Shown here piece by piece: positions 11,339 to 21,639 of a stretch of 64,000 nucleotides of DNA; position 1 is the stretch's first letter, and the number at the start of each line of letters is the position of its first letter. A program made the position numbers and the translations under genes. The DNA comes from Haematobia irritans (lineage: Eukaryota > Arthropoda > Insecta > Diptera > Muscidae). The stretch spans positions 201,990,583 through 202,054,582 of the forward strand of contig NC_134398.1 of NCBI RefSeq assembly GCF_050003625.1, read 5' to 3'. A model generated the notes under the pieces. The model made no database searches and was not told where the DNA came from. It was given only the letters and a program-made list of their open reading frames with translations.

Positions 11339-12410
11339 TTTGGCGATATGGACCAATTTTTGTGTAATAAGTCATCGGCTATATATAACTAAAGACCGAT
11401 ATGGACCAATTTTTACATGGCTGTTACAGGCCATATATTGACAAAATGTACCAAATTTCAACCGTATCGGATGACTTTTGCTCCTCCAAGAGGTTCAGGA
11501 CGTCAAATCTGGGGACGGTTTATATGGGAACTATATATAATTATGGACCGATATGGACCAATTTTTGCATGGTTGTTAGAGACCATATACTAACACCATG
11601 TTCCAAATTTCAACTGGATCGGATGAATTTTGCTCTTCCAAGAGGCTCCGGAGGTCAAATCTGGGGATCGGTTTATATAGGGGATATATATAATTATGGA
11701 CCGATATGGACCAATTTTTGCATGGTTGTTAAAAACCGTATACTAAGACCATGTACTAAATTTCAACCGGATCGGATGAATTTTGCTCCTCCAAGAGGCT
11801 CCGGTGGTCAAATCTGGGGATCGGTTTATATGGGAGCTATATATAATTATGGACCGATATGGACCAATTTTTGCATGGTAGTTAGAGGCCGTATACTAAC
11901 ATCAGGTACCAAATTTCAACCGGATCGGATGAATTTTGCCCCTCCAAAAGTCTCCGGAGGTCAAATCTGGGGATCGGTTTATATGGGGGCTATATATAAT
12001 TATGGACCGATATGGACCAATTTTTGCATGGTTGTTAGAGACCATATACTTACATCAGGTACCAAATTTCAATCGGATCGGATGAATTTTGCCCCTCCAA
12101 GAGCCTCCGGAGGTCAAATCTGGGGATCGGTTTATATGGGGGCTATATATAATTATGGACCGATATGGACCAATTTTTGCATGGTTGTTAGAGACCGTAT
12201 ACTAAGACCACGTACCAAATTTCAACCGGATCGGATGAATGTTGCTGCTCCGGGAGGCTCCCCAAGCCAAATTTGGGGATCGGTTTATATGGGGGCTATA
12301 CGTAAACGTGGTCCGATATGGCCCATTTTCAATACCATCCGACCTACATCAATAACAACTACTTGTGCCAAGTTTCAAGTCGATAGCTTGTTTCGTTCGG
12401 AAGTTAGCGT
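11339..12410 (+). repeat. 153-bp tandem array of family 1
   Basis: GGACCGATATGGACC recurs at 11545, 11698, 11851, 12004 and 12157, exactly 153 bp apart. As 153 is a multiple of three, one frame stays open from 11401 to 12585 and repeats a 51-residue phrase containing YNYGPIWTNFCMVV. I read this as a by-product of the period, not as a gene. Confidence 0.9.
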
Positions 12411-12417
12411 GATTTCC

Positions 12418-12493
12418 ACAGACGGACGGACAGCCGGACAGACGGACAGACGGACAGACGGACAGACGGACAGACGGACGGACGGACGGACAT
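12418..12493 (+). repeat. GACG/GACA microsatellite plus conserved core
   Basis: About 18 tetranucleotide units of GGAC/AGAC, then ATGCTTAGATCGACTCAGAA. The same arrangement, shorter, is at 4983, 49537, 51975 and 55453. Confidence 0.9.
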
Positions 12494-12689
12494 GCTTAGA
12501 TCGACTCAGAATTTCACCACGACCCAGAATATATATACTTTATGGGGTCTTAGAGCAATATTTCGATGTGTTACAAACGGAATGACAAAGTTAATATACC
12601 CCCATCCTATGGTGGAGGGTATAAAAACGCATAAAATTTGCAAAATCTCATCGGTTCCTTATTTGAAACGTTAGATTGGTCCATGACAT

Positions 12690-13403
12690 TTACTTTTTGA
12701 AGATAATTTCATTTAAATGTTGACCGCGGCTGCGTCTTAGGTGGTCCATTCGGAAAGTCCAATTTTGGGCAACTTTTTCGAGCATTTCGGCCGGAATAGC
12801 CCGAATTTCTTCGGAAATGTTGTCTTCCAAAGCTGGAATAGTTGCTGGCTTATTTCTGTAGACTTTAGACTTGACGTAGCCCCACAAAAAATAGTCTAAA
12901 GGCGTCAAATCGCATGATCTTGGTGGCCAACTTACCGGTCCATTTCTTGAGATGAATTGTTCTCCGAAGTTTTCCCTCAAAATGGCCATAGAATCGCGAG
13001 CTGTGTGGCATGTAGCGCCATCTTGTTGAAACCACATGTCAACCAAGTTCAGTTCTTCCATTTTTGGCAACAAAAAGTTTGTTAGCATCGAACGATAGCG
13101 ATCGCCATTCACCGTAACGTTGCGTCCAACAGCATCTTTGAAAAAATACGGTCCAATGATTCCACCAGCGTACAAACCACACCAAACAGTGCATTTTTCG
13201 GGATGCATGGGCAGTTCTTGAACGGCTTCTGGTTGCTCTTCACTCCAAATGCGGCAATTTTGCTTATTTACGTAGCCATTCAACCAGAAATGAGCCTCAT
13301 CGCTGAACAAAATTTGTCGATAAAAAAGCGGATTTTCTGCCAACTTTTCTAGGGCCCATTCACTGAAAATTCGACGTTGTGGCTCGTTAGTAAGTCTATT
13401 CAT
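12690..13403 (-). pseudogene. DDE transposase lacking its N-terminal DNA-binding region
   Basis: The frame gives 237 residues. Catalytic motifs are complete: FSDEAHFW (first Asp, near residue 35), WFQQDGATCHTA (second Asp, near 127) and PPRSCDLTPLDYFLWG (third, 36 residues after the second). The C-terminus RRSRGQHLNEIIFKK matches the usual end of this Tc1/mariner-like insect family, often labelled Tc3-like transposase. The start MNRLTNE is also the normal start of that family, but it is followed at once by PQRRIFSEWALEKL, which normally lies more than 100 residues further on. So an in-frame internal deletion removed the helix-turn-helix region while keeping start and catalytic core. No stop interrupts the frame. 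Binding to the ends would be lost. It belongs to the transposon 10400-13516. Confidence 0.85.
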
Positions 13404-13518
13404 GATGAAATGTCAAAGCATACTGAGCATCTTTCTCTTTGACACCATGTCTGAAATCCCACGTGATCTGTCAAATACTAATGCATGAAAATCCTAACCT
13501 CAAAAGAATCACCCTTTA

Positions 13519-14000
13519 TATACGAACTATTTTCTTTGGTTCAATTTTAATGAAACAAACCGTTAATATTAAAAAAACAATTCTTCCAGTGTATGTCCCT
13601 AACCATGCATATGTCTTAAACCCCTCACCAGTAAAGGGTGAATATTTTCCACTAAAAATTTCCCACACTGCCTGTATACCCTCTGCCTATTCCATTGACA
13701 ATTTTCCTCACAAAGTCCTGCCATAAATTCTTACACTTTTGCTACTCGTAATACTGGCTGGTCTAGGCAACTGTGTTGTGTTTTTTTTTTTTTATAAGAA
13801 TAAATAAAGTTTCTCCTACAATAGAATTTTCCATTTTCCTCCCATCTATTGTTGTTTGGGGATGAAAGTAGGAGACTTTTACATTTTCCTATTCACCACA
13901 AATGACTTTTGCATTGTACAATGTTGCATATGACCCTCACATACAGATGGCAAGGCAATAAATGGAGATGTGAGTAGGCGTCCGGGACAACACCATGCAG
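13519..14000. other. Single-copy non-coding stretch
   Basis: No repeat or gene recognised. It holds a T-run at 13780-13792. Confidence 0.4.
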
Positions 14001-14064
14001 GGTTGCCACAGGTGGTAGAATTCTAACAAAAAATTGCAGATTTTTAACTGCTTAGCCACATATT

Positions 14065-17000
14065 CCTTTTCTATAGAAATGAAATTTTGACAAATTTTTC
14101 ATAGAAATAAAATTTTAACAAAATTTTTTATAGAAATAAAATTTTGACAAAATTTTCCATAGAAATAAAATTATGACAAAATTTTCTATAAGCATAAAAT
14201 TTTGACAAAATTTTCTAAAAAATTAAATTTTGACAAAATTTTCTATAGAAATAAAATTTCGACAAAATTTTCTATACAAATAAAATATTGACAAAGTTTT
14301 CTATAAAAATAAAATTTATACAATTTGTTTTATAGAAATAAAATTTTGACAAAATTTTTATAGAAATAAAATTTTGACAAAATTTTTATAGAAATAAAAT
14401 TTTGAAAAAATTTGCTATAGAACTAAAATTTTGAATAAATTTTCTATAGGCATACAATTTTGACAAAATTTTCTAGAGAAATTAAATTTTGACAATATTT
14501 TCTATAGAAATACATTTTTGACAAAATTTTCTATAGAAATAAAATGTTGGCAAAACATTCCATAGACATAAAATTTTGACAATTTTTTTGTTTGAAATGA
14601 AATGTTGGCAAAAACTTCTATAGAAATAAAATTTTGCCAAATTTTCTATAGAAATAAAATTTACACAATTTTTTTTATAGAAATAAAATTTTGACAATAT
14701 TTTCTATGGAAACAAAACTTTAACAAACTTTTCTATAGAAATAAAATTTTGACAATATTTTCTATGGAAACAAAACTTTAAATTTTGACAAAATTTTCTT
14801 AGAAATAAAATTTTGACAAAATTTTCTGTAGAAATAAAATTTTAACAAATCTTTCTATAAAAGTAAAACTTTAACCACCTTTTCTATAGAAATAAGATTT
14901 TAACACAAATTTCTATAGAAATAAGATTTTAACAAAATGTTTTATAGAAATAAAATTTTGCCAAATTTTCTAAATAAATAAAATTTTGACAAAAATTTCT
15001 ATATAATTAAATTTTACAAAATTTTCAAGAAAAATAAAATTTGAACAAAATTTTCTATAGAAATAAAATTTTGACAAAAATTTCTATAAAATTAAATTTT
15101 AACAAAATTTTCTATAGAAATAAAATTTTAACAAAACAAATAAATATAACAAAACAAATTAACAAATAAAATTTTGACAAAATTTTCTATGGAAATAAAA
15201 TTTTGACAAAATTTTCTAAAAAAATAAAACTTTAATCAAATTTTCTATAGAAATAAGATTTTAACAAAATTTTTTATAGAAATAAGGTTTTAACAAAATT
15301 AATAAAATTTTGACAAAATCTTCTATAGAAATACAATTTTGACAAAAAATTCTATAAAATTAAATTTTAACAAAAATTTCTATAGAAATAAAATTTTAAC
15401 AAAATTTTCTATAGAAATAAAATTTTGACAAAATTTTCTATAGAAATAAAATAAAACTTTAATCAAACTTTCTATAGAAATAAGATTTTAACAAAATTTT
15501 CTATAGAAATAAGGTTTTAACAAAATTGTCTATATAAATAAAATTTTGACAAAATTCTCTATAGAAATAAAATTTCGAGAAAATTTTCTATATAAATAAA
15601 ATATTGACAAAATTTTCTATAGAATTAAATTTTACAAAATTTTCTAGCAAAATAAAATTTTAACAAAATTTTCTATCAAATTAAAATATTGACAAAATTT
15701 TCTATAGCAATAAAATGTTGACAAAATTGTCCTTAGAAACACAGCTACAACAAAATTTTCTATAGAAATAAAATTTTGACAAAATTTTCTATATAAATAC
15801 AATTTTGATCAAATTGTCCTTAGAAACAAAACAAAATTTTCTATAGAAATAAAATTTTGACAAAATTTTCCATAGAAATAAAACTTACACAATTTTTTTT
15901 TATAGAAATAAAGTTTCGACAAAATTTTCTATACAAATAATTTTGACAAAATTTTTTACAGAAATAAAATTTTGACAAAATTTGCTATAGAACTAAAATT
16001 TTGACAAAATTTTCTATAGGCATACAATTTTGACAAAATTTTCTATAGAAATAAAATGTTAGCAAAACATTAAATCGACATAAAATTTGGACAAATTTTT
16101 TTTTTTTTTGAAATGATATGTTGACAAAATTTTCTTTAGAAATAAAATTTTGTCAAAAACTTCTATAGAAATAAAATTTTGCCAAATTTTCTATAGAAAT
16201 AAAATTTAAACAATTTTTTTTATAGAAATACAGTTTTGACAATATTTTCTATGGAAACAAAACTTTAACAAATTTTTCTATAGAAATAAGATTTTAACAA
16301 AATTTTCTATAGAAATAATAGTTTGACAACATTTTCTTAGAAATAAAATTTTGACAAAATTTTTCGGTAGAAATAAAATTTTAACAAAACTGTCTATAGA
16401 AATAAAACTTTAACCACCTTTTCTATATAAATAAGGTTTTAACAAAATGTTCTATAGAAACAAGATTTTTACAAAATGTTTCATAGAAATAATAAAAAAT
16501 AAATAAAAAATAAAGCCAAATTTTTTATAGAAATAAAATTTTTACAAAAATTTCTATATAATTAAATTTTACAAAATTTTCTAGAAAAATAAAATTTTAA
16601 CAAAATTTTCTATAGAAATAAAATTCTGAATAAAATTTCTATAAAATTAAATTTTAACAAAATTTTCTATAGAAATAAAATTTTGACAGAATTTTCTATA
16701 GAAATAAAATTTTGACAGAATTATCTATAGAAATAAAATAAAACTTTAATCAAATTTTCTATAGAAATAAGATTTTGACAAAATTTTCTATAGAAATAAA
16801 AATTTGACAAAATTTTCTATAGAAATAAAATTTTGACAAAATTTTCTATAGAAATAAAATTTTGACAAAATTTTCTATAGAAATAGAATTTTGACAAAAT
16901 TTTCTATATAAATAAAATTTTGAAAAACTTGTCCTTAGAAACAAAACTTTAACCAAATTTTCTATAGAAATAAAATTTTGACAGAATTTTCTATAGAAAT

Positions 17001-17435
17001 AAAATAAAATTTTAATCAAAGTTTCTATAGAAATAAGATTTTAACAAAATGTTCTATAGAAATAAAATTTTGACAAAATTTTCTATAGAAATAAAATTTT
17101 GACAAAATTTTCTATAGAAATAAAATTTTGACAAACTTGTCTATAGAAATAGAATTTTGTCCAAATTTTCTACAGAAATAACATTTTGACAAAATTTTCT
17201 ATATAAATAAAATTTTGACAAAATTGTCCTAAGAAACAAAACTTTAACAAAATTCTCTATAGAAACAAAACTTTAACAAAATTTTCTATAGAAATAAAAT
17301 TTTGACAAAATTTTCTATAGAAATAAAATAAAACTTTAACCAAATTTTCTATAGAAATAAGGTTTTAACAAAATTTTCTATAGAAATAAGGTTTTAACAA
17401 ACTTTTCTATATAAATAAAATTTGACAAAAGTTTC
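14065..17435 (-). repeat. 29-bp minisatellite A, long reverse block
   Basis: More than 110 reverse units, with local higher-order copies (14480-14760 against 16000-16330) and odd units with ATAAGGTTTTAAC. Fragments of repetitive open frame, such as 14482-14697 minus, are repeat translation only. Confidence 0.92.
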
Positions 17436-17747
17436 TACACCCTCAAAAAAAATCGCTTCTTTAACATATGTTCCAAACATATTTTGCAGGAAGCACATAT
17501 ATTATTGCATACTGCCGAAACATTAATATGTTTGGTTTATGTGAACATATTATATGTTTGGAAGCATTTTGAGCCAAAAATATTATATGCTTGGAAGAAT
17601 TTTTCCCAAACACGATTGTGTTCATTCCCTAACATACTCGTAATTTTCACTTCCACGAAATTTTTTAGTTATTGGCACCTTTCTCTGTAATACAAATAAT
17701 GTTGAAGAAATTATTCACTTTTATAAATTTTTTAAATTTTACCTTTT

Positions 17748-17821
17748 GCTTGCACGGAGAATCGAACCGAGGACCATACGTTTGTAAGCCAACACACTAT
17801 CCACTGGGCTACGTAGCTGTT
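17748..17821 (-). repeat. tRNA-like segment in family C
   Basis: Read on the minus strand it has an A-box-like TAGCCCAGTGGATAGTG and a B-box-like GGTTCGATTCTCC, spaced as in a tRNA. The acceptor arms do not pair well, so it is a tRNA-derived relic rather than a tRNA gene. Degraded versions occur at about 1075-1120 and 1678-1745. Confidence 0.55.
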
Positions 17822-17934
17822 ATAGTCACCAGTAGATAATTATCATTTTAAGTTACATTTATATAGCATAGTTTGCAGCGCCCACGAGCCCATGCAAACA
17901 TAACATTATTTAACAGAAACATACATTTGTTTGC

Positions 17935-18008
17935 CACGTGGAGCAGTGGTTAGCATGTCTGCCTTGCATGCAAAGGGTCGTGGGTTCAATCCCTGCTCCG
18001 ACCGAACA
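17935..18008 (+). repeat. tRNA-like head of a SINE
   Basis: GGAGCAGTGGTTAGCATG (A box) and GGGTTCAATCCCTGCTCCG (B box) with CTGCCTTGCATGCAAAGGG between, then a T-run. It resembles the SINE heads at 41634 and 53252, but the SINE body does not follow. Confidence 0.6.
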
Positions 18009-19226
18009 TTTTTTTGTTTTTTTTAATTTACACATTTATATTTATACTATATTAATTTTTTTAAATGAAACATCGAAATGTGCGTTATTAAAGATTTATA
18101 GTCAGTAACAGTGCTTGATATAAACGAAATTGAATGATTTTTGGATAAAATATTATTTTTTATTGCAAAAATAACAATCTTGTAATAAAAAACTGTTTTT
18201 GTACAAAACTTTAAAATTTGGAAGGAATTCAAAAACTAACAAAAGAAGAACGTGGAGTCGAGTATAAACATACATATATAATTTTATAATATAAACATAA
18301 ATTTATTTAGGAGTGAACAGTTTTTTACTAGCATTTAACACCATCGCTCTAAAATTCCTTTTATTTTTCTTTAATAATTCATTTTAAAGAAAATAAACTT
18401 TTTAAATTGTTTTAGCTGTAAAAGTCGAACTTAATGCCTGCTTTTATATTTGATAGTGTCCGTCAACTCCTCGTGGACTACTTTTTAATAAAGAGAAACT
18501 AAACTTTGTTTTTTTACATTTTACTGTGTAATTTTTCACTATTTCCTCCTTATTTCATTTTACCGTCCCAACTCTAAAAAGAGTATAGTGCCCTTTCGTT
18601 ATTTTTATGAAGACCCCTGATTTCTTTTAACGAACCAAGAAAAAAATAATGCCAAAATGATAAACAAAACACATGTCCACACATACATAAAATGCTGCTC
18701 TCAAGGCGAAAACATAAGCTATTTGTTTTTCAAATGTCTATTCTCTTGGTTCAGAATGTATATTCTCTTTATTCAAATTAAATAATATTTAAACTTAAAC
18801 ATATCAAATTTTTGACCTTATCATAAAACAGTTTTCCGAAACAACATACAAGCGGTTTCACAGAAATTGTTCTCTTTTGACTCTTTTTGCTGTGTTATAT
18901 TGATATCTTTCGTCAACTCTCCCGGTTTCCATCTCTATTTCTCTCTATACTCTCTCTGTCGCTTTGAATAAAATATCACAACATATGTATGTTTAGTTGA
19001 AATTTGTAAATTTATATATGTTTGTATTCACACATATGATTTTTATGAAACATTCATGCCCCAAACATAATATATTCTAACATATTAACATAGATGTCCC
19101 AAACATTTAGTGTTAGTTTAGGAAAATTACATGTTCGCACTTAAATATATTGTGGTTTAAAATCGTGCCCGAAACACATTTTGTTTATATCGGAACATAT
19201 GAAAAACATATTTTTCTAACAGTGTA

Positions 19227-19735
19227 TATAAATAAATTTTGACAAAATTGTCCTTAGAAACAAAACTTTAACAAAATTTTCTATAGAAATAAAATGTTGA
19301 CAAAATATTCTATAGAAATAAAATTTTGGCAGAATTTTCTATAGAAATAAAATAAAACTTTAACCAAAATTTCTATAGAAATAAGATTTTAACAAAATTT
19401 TCTATAGAAATAAGGTTTTAACAAAATTTTCTATAGAAATAAAATTTTGACAAAATTTTCTATAGAAATAAAATTTTGAGAAAATTTTCTATAGAAATAG
19501 AATTTTGACAAAATTTTCTATAGAAATAAAATATTGACAAAATTTTCTATAGAAATAACATTTTGACAATTTTTTTTTTATAATTAAATTTTCTATAGCA
19601 ATAAAATGTTGCCAAAATTGTCCTTAGAAACAAAAATATAACAAAATTTTCTATGAAATAAAAATCTGACAAAATTTTCTTTAGAAATTAAAATTTTGAA
19701 ATTTTTTCTAAAGAAATAAAATTTTCAAATTTTGG
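19227..19735 (-). repeat. 29-bp minisatellite A, continuation after nested insert
   Basis: Reverse units continue the 14065-17435 block and end in ATTTTGGTAGATTATTTTTGG. Confidence 0.88.
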
Positions 19736-19754
19736 TAGATTATTTTTGGTATGG

Positions 19755-20005
19755 ATGGCAACCGTGATACCATGGCCTAGCCGGAACAGTTGCCCTTATG
19801 GCCCATATGTGAAGGTAAGAGTATTCTTCTAGAACTTGATTATATGTATATCTCCTTGTCGAGTAATATTTTCCCTATATATGTTTCCTATTCAATGGCT
19901 TTTTTATGCAGAGAAGCCACCAACTAGAGGAGACTGAAAAGTCGCAAGTCGAACAGAGTTGCTTTAGAAAGAGAAATCAGAAAATGGTTGCCATCATTTA
20001 TGAAG
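19755..20005 (+). CDS. Two exon-like segments of an unknown gene (low confidence)
   Basis: Segment one, 19755-19814, can start at ATG and reads MATVIPWPSRNSCPYGPYVK; it ends at AAG followed by GTAAGAG. A 97-bp intron-like gap ends in CTTTTTTATGCAG. Segment two, 19912-20005, stays open in the matching phase for 31 codons (starts RSHQLEETEKSQVEQS) and ends at GAAG followed by GTAAGTG. Phase, splice sites and intron length are all as expected for a fly gene. Against it: the first segment overlaps the GGCAACC border of the neighbouring repeat element, so its start may be fortuitous, and no next exon was found. It may equally be untranslated exons. No protein family is recognised. Confidence 0.3.
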
Positions 20006-20449
20006 GTAAGTGCAAAAGAGAAGGTAGATCTTTAGCTTCTTGTGTCTGTATGTGTGTGTGTGTCTGATTTTTATGCAACGGAAAATTTATGATGGGAGTT
20101 TTTTTTAAGTTTTCTCTTTTTTTCCCATTCGTCTGCATACCCTGTGCATGAGCTTTTCCATTTTCATAAAATTCTGAGAAGTTTTGCTTTTTTCAACTTG
20201 GAAATTGTTTCCTTAGTATCCATTATGGATGGAAGTTAAGTTGTTTCCTTGGACTTTTTTTATTGTTGGATGTCGGAGGGTACTCTTCGCCATGCTTCAG
20301 TTGGGTAGACTTATTTGGGCCTCAATGGGTAATAACGACCTTAATATAGTTATCAGTATACAAGGCAAATATAATAGGAGAAATTATAGTTACTTGAATT
20401 GAGAGTAGGTGCAGTGGCAAAATATGTCTTGGTGACAAAATGGCATATA
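20006..20449. other. Non-coding, TG microsatellite
   Basis: A TG run lies at 20047-20063. Otherwise nothing is recognised. It could be intron of the candidate gene upstream. Confidence 0.4.
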
Positions 20450-20740
20450 ATTGTTGGACCATCTACAGCCATATGAAAGTATGCCGTTCCTAGTATTTAG
20501 CCAAATTTTTATTGGTATATAAAAGTCAATTTCAACCGAATCGGATGAAATTTGTTTTTTATTTATGATGCTTTAATATTTAAATATGGGGATCCGTTTA
20601 TATGTATGTTGTTATATTGTAAACCGTAAGGAACAATTTTTTATGAAGGCTCTAGATTTCCAGTAATTAATTAATCAAAATTAATTGATCAAAATGGACC
20701 AAGTTTTGTATGATTATAAGAAGACTCCGGAATACAAATC
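20450..20740 (+). repeat. Decayed 153-bp repeat relic
   Basis: TTTCAACCGAATCGGATGAA and GGGGATCCGTTTATATGTAT align with family 1 monomers but with many changes. Confidence 0.55.
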
Positions 20741-21029
20741 TGCACTGAAAATAATACTGACCTAATATGAACACAATTTACACAATACTAAGGAAATTTT
20801 TCTTTAAAAGAAATAAACTTTAAAAAAGAATGTTCATAATATTTGCTTTAAAAATTGTTTTCTTTAAAGTTGAACTTAAGAAATCTGAACCTTTGTTTGA
20901 TGTGTGGTAAATTTTTTTAAGGAAAAACTTGTGATTTCAAGAAATAGTTTTTAAACGTAGGTATTGAATCTTTGAATTTAAGATAAAAAAGCTACAAAAA
21001 AGGCTACTTTCTATTTTGAGGATTTGCAT
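20741..21029. other. AT-rich stretch, no gene
   Basis: It begins GCACTGAAAATAATACTGAC, resembling the CACTGAAAAA ends of MITEs elsewhere, but no partner end was found. Confidence 0.35.
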
Positions 21030-21310
21030 CATTGTTTGTTTGCTTGTCACATATATTTGAGCAAAGCCCTGTAGACTGCAAGATGGTTGGTTAAAGAGCC
21101 GTTTCGGAATTACCACATCAGAATTCTCTACTTGCAACAAAACTTTCAACCAATTATCAGAATAAATTCGGGTAATTCACAAAACCCAAAGTGAATTACA
21201 CTTGATCCTCCCAAAAAATAATCGGCTTTGCCTAAACAAATTTACAAGCATATCTCTCTTCCTTTGCCAAAGTCAAATCATCGATTTACATTGCTCCCTT
21301 ACTTGTTTTT
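21030..21310 (+). repeat. Dispersed repeat D, diverged copy
   Basis: AAGCCCTGTAGACTGCAAGA, TTTCGGAATTACCACAT, ACTTGCAACAAAACTTTCAA and CAAGCATATCTCTCTTCC match the D copy at 30956. Class unknown. Confidence 0.65.
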
Positions 21311-21639
21311 CAATTAAATTCAATATTATATTATCATTATATAAAATTTCAATAATAATAAGAATGAAAAATTGCATAGAAAAGCTAACCCCAATTTTAT
21401 CAATATTGCTACACGGACCCGTCCATATTCAATTGAAATTAGTTGTTATTAAATTGGCTCAAACATATATGAGTTTCATGTATACAGCATATCGTCCTTA
21501 ACGTAGATCATCATCATCACTCATATGGAAACAATAAACGTTAGAACAAATGACCGCCTATGGCCATGGCATGGGTCAATAAGCAATGAATAGATTTAAC
21601 GAAGGTAGATAAAAAATGGGGGTTATAAGGCATTTTAAT
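21311..21639. other. AT-rich spacer
   Basis: No repeat or gene recognised. Short frames are not supported. Confidence 0.35.

Larger units (their letters stand above)
10442..12626 (+). mobile_element. Complete family 1 composite element
   Basis: Order: head with TACCCTCCACCATGGAT (10459-10475); unique head to about 10640; reverse 29-bp array; junction GGTAGATTATTTTTGGCG; seven or so 153-bp monomers; GACG/GACA microsatellite; core ATCGACTCAGAATTTC; AATATATATACTTTATGGGG; and a terminal hairpin ending GGTGGAGGGTATAAAAA. The terminal TACCCTCCACCAT-type sequence is inverted between the two ends. The GTCY-like microsatellite, core and TA-rich stretch recall the mini-me/DINE-1 (Helentron) elements of Drosophila; this class assignment is inference. 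No protein of its own is encoded. Confidence 0.75.
10400..13516 (-). mobile_element. DDE transposon split by a nested composite element
   Basis: Left end AAGGGTGATTTGTTAAGAGC at 10400 and, inverted, right end AAGGGTGATTCTTTTGAGGT finishing at 13516, with TA on both sides (10398-10399, 13517-13518). Left-arm sequence stops in an A-run at about 10441 and resumes at about 12627 with CGCATAAAATTTGCAAAATC, which leads into the transposase 3-prime end. The element is thus about 0.93 kb once the nested 2.2-kb insert is set aside. The outer ends match only over about 10 bp. Confidence 0.75.
17438..19224 (+). mobile_element. TA-flanked element, family C, long copy
   Basis: It starts CACCCTCAAAAAAAATCGC and ends TTTTTCTAACAGTG, with TA at 17436-17437 and 19225-19226. 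Removing it restores CTATATAAATAAAATTT-type satellite sequence. The interior has ATATGTTTGG palindromes near both ends and two tRNA-like segments. No transposase frame is present, so it depends on others to move. Confidence 0.7.
14001..19763 (-). mobile_element. Array-bearing element with GGTTGCC/GGCAACC borders
   Basis: GGTTGCCACAGGTGGTAGAATTC-like head at 14001 and the border ATTATTTTTGG...GGCAACC at 19757-19763 are inverted. Between them is almost only 29-bp repeat (14065-17435 and 19227-19735), interrupted by a family C element at 17438-19224. With the insert removed the element would be about 4 kb. No target duplication is clear. Its status as a mobile unit rests on the recurring borders at 6430, 3825-3831 and 33544. 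Confidence 0.55.

Noticed and set aside
11401..12585. 394-residue gene in the 153-bp array
   Set aside because: It follows from a repeat length divisible by three; kept only as a finding, not as a CDS.
14065..17435. CRISPR array (29-bp repeats are in the CRISPR size range)
   Set aside because: Repeats are directly contiguous with no unique spacers, they are degenerate, both strands and many blocks are involved, no cas genes exist and the genome is that of a fly.
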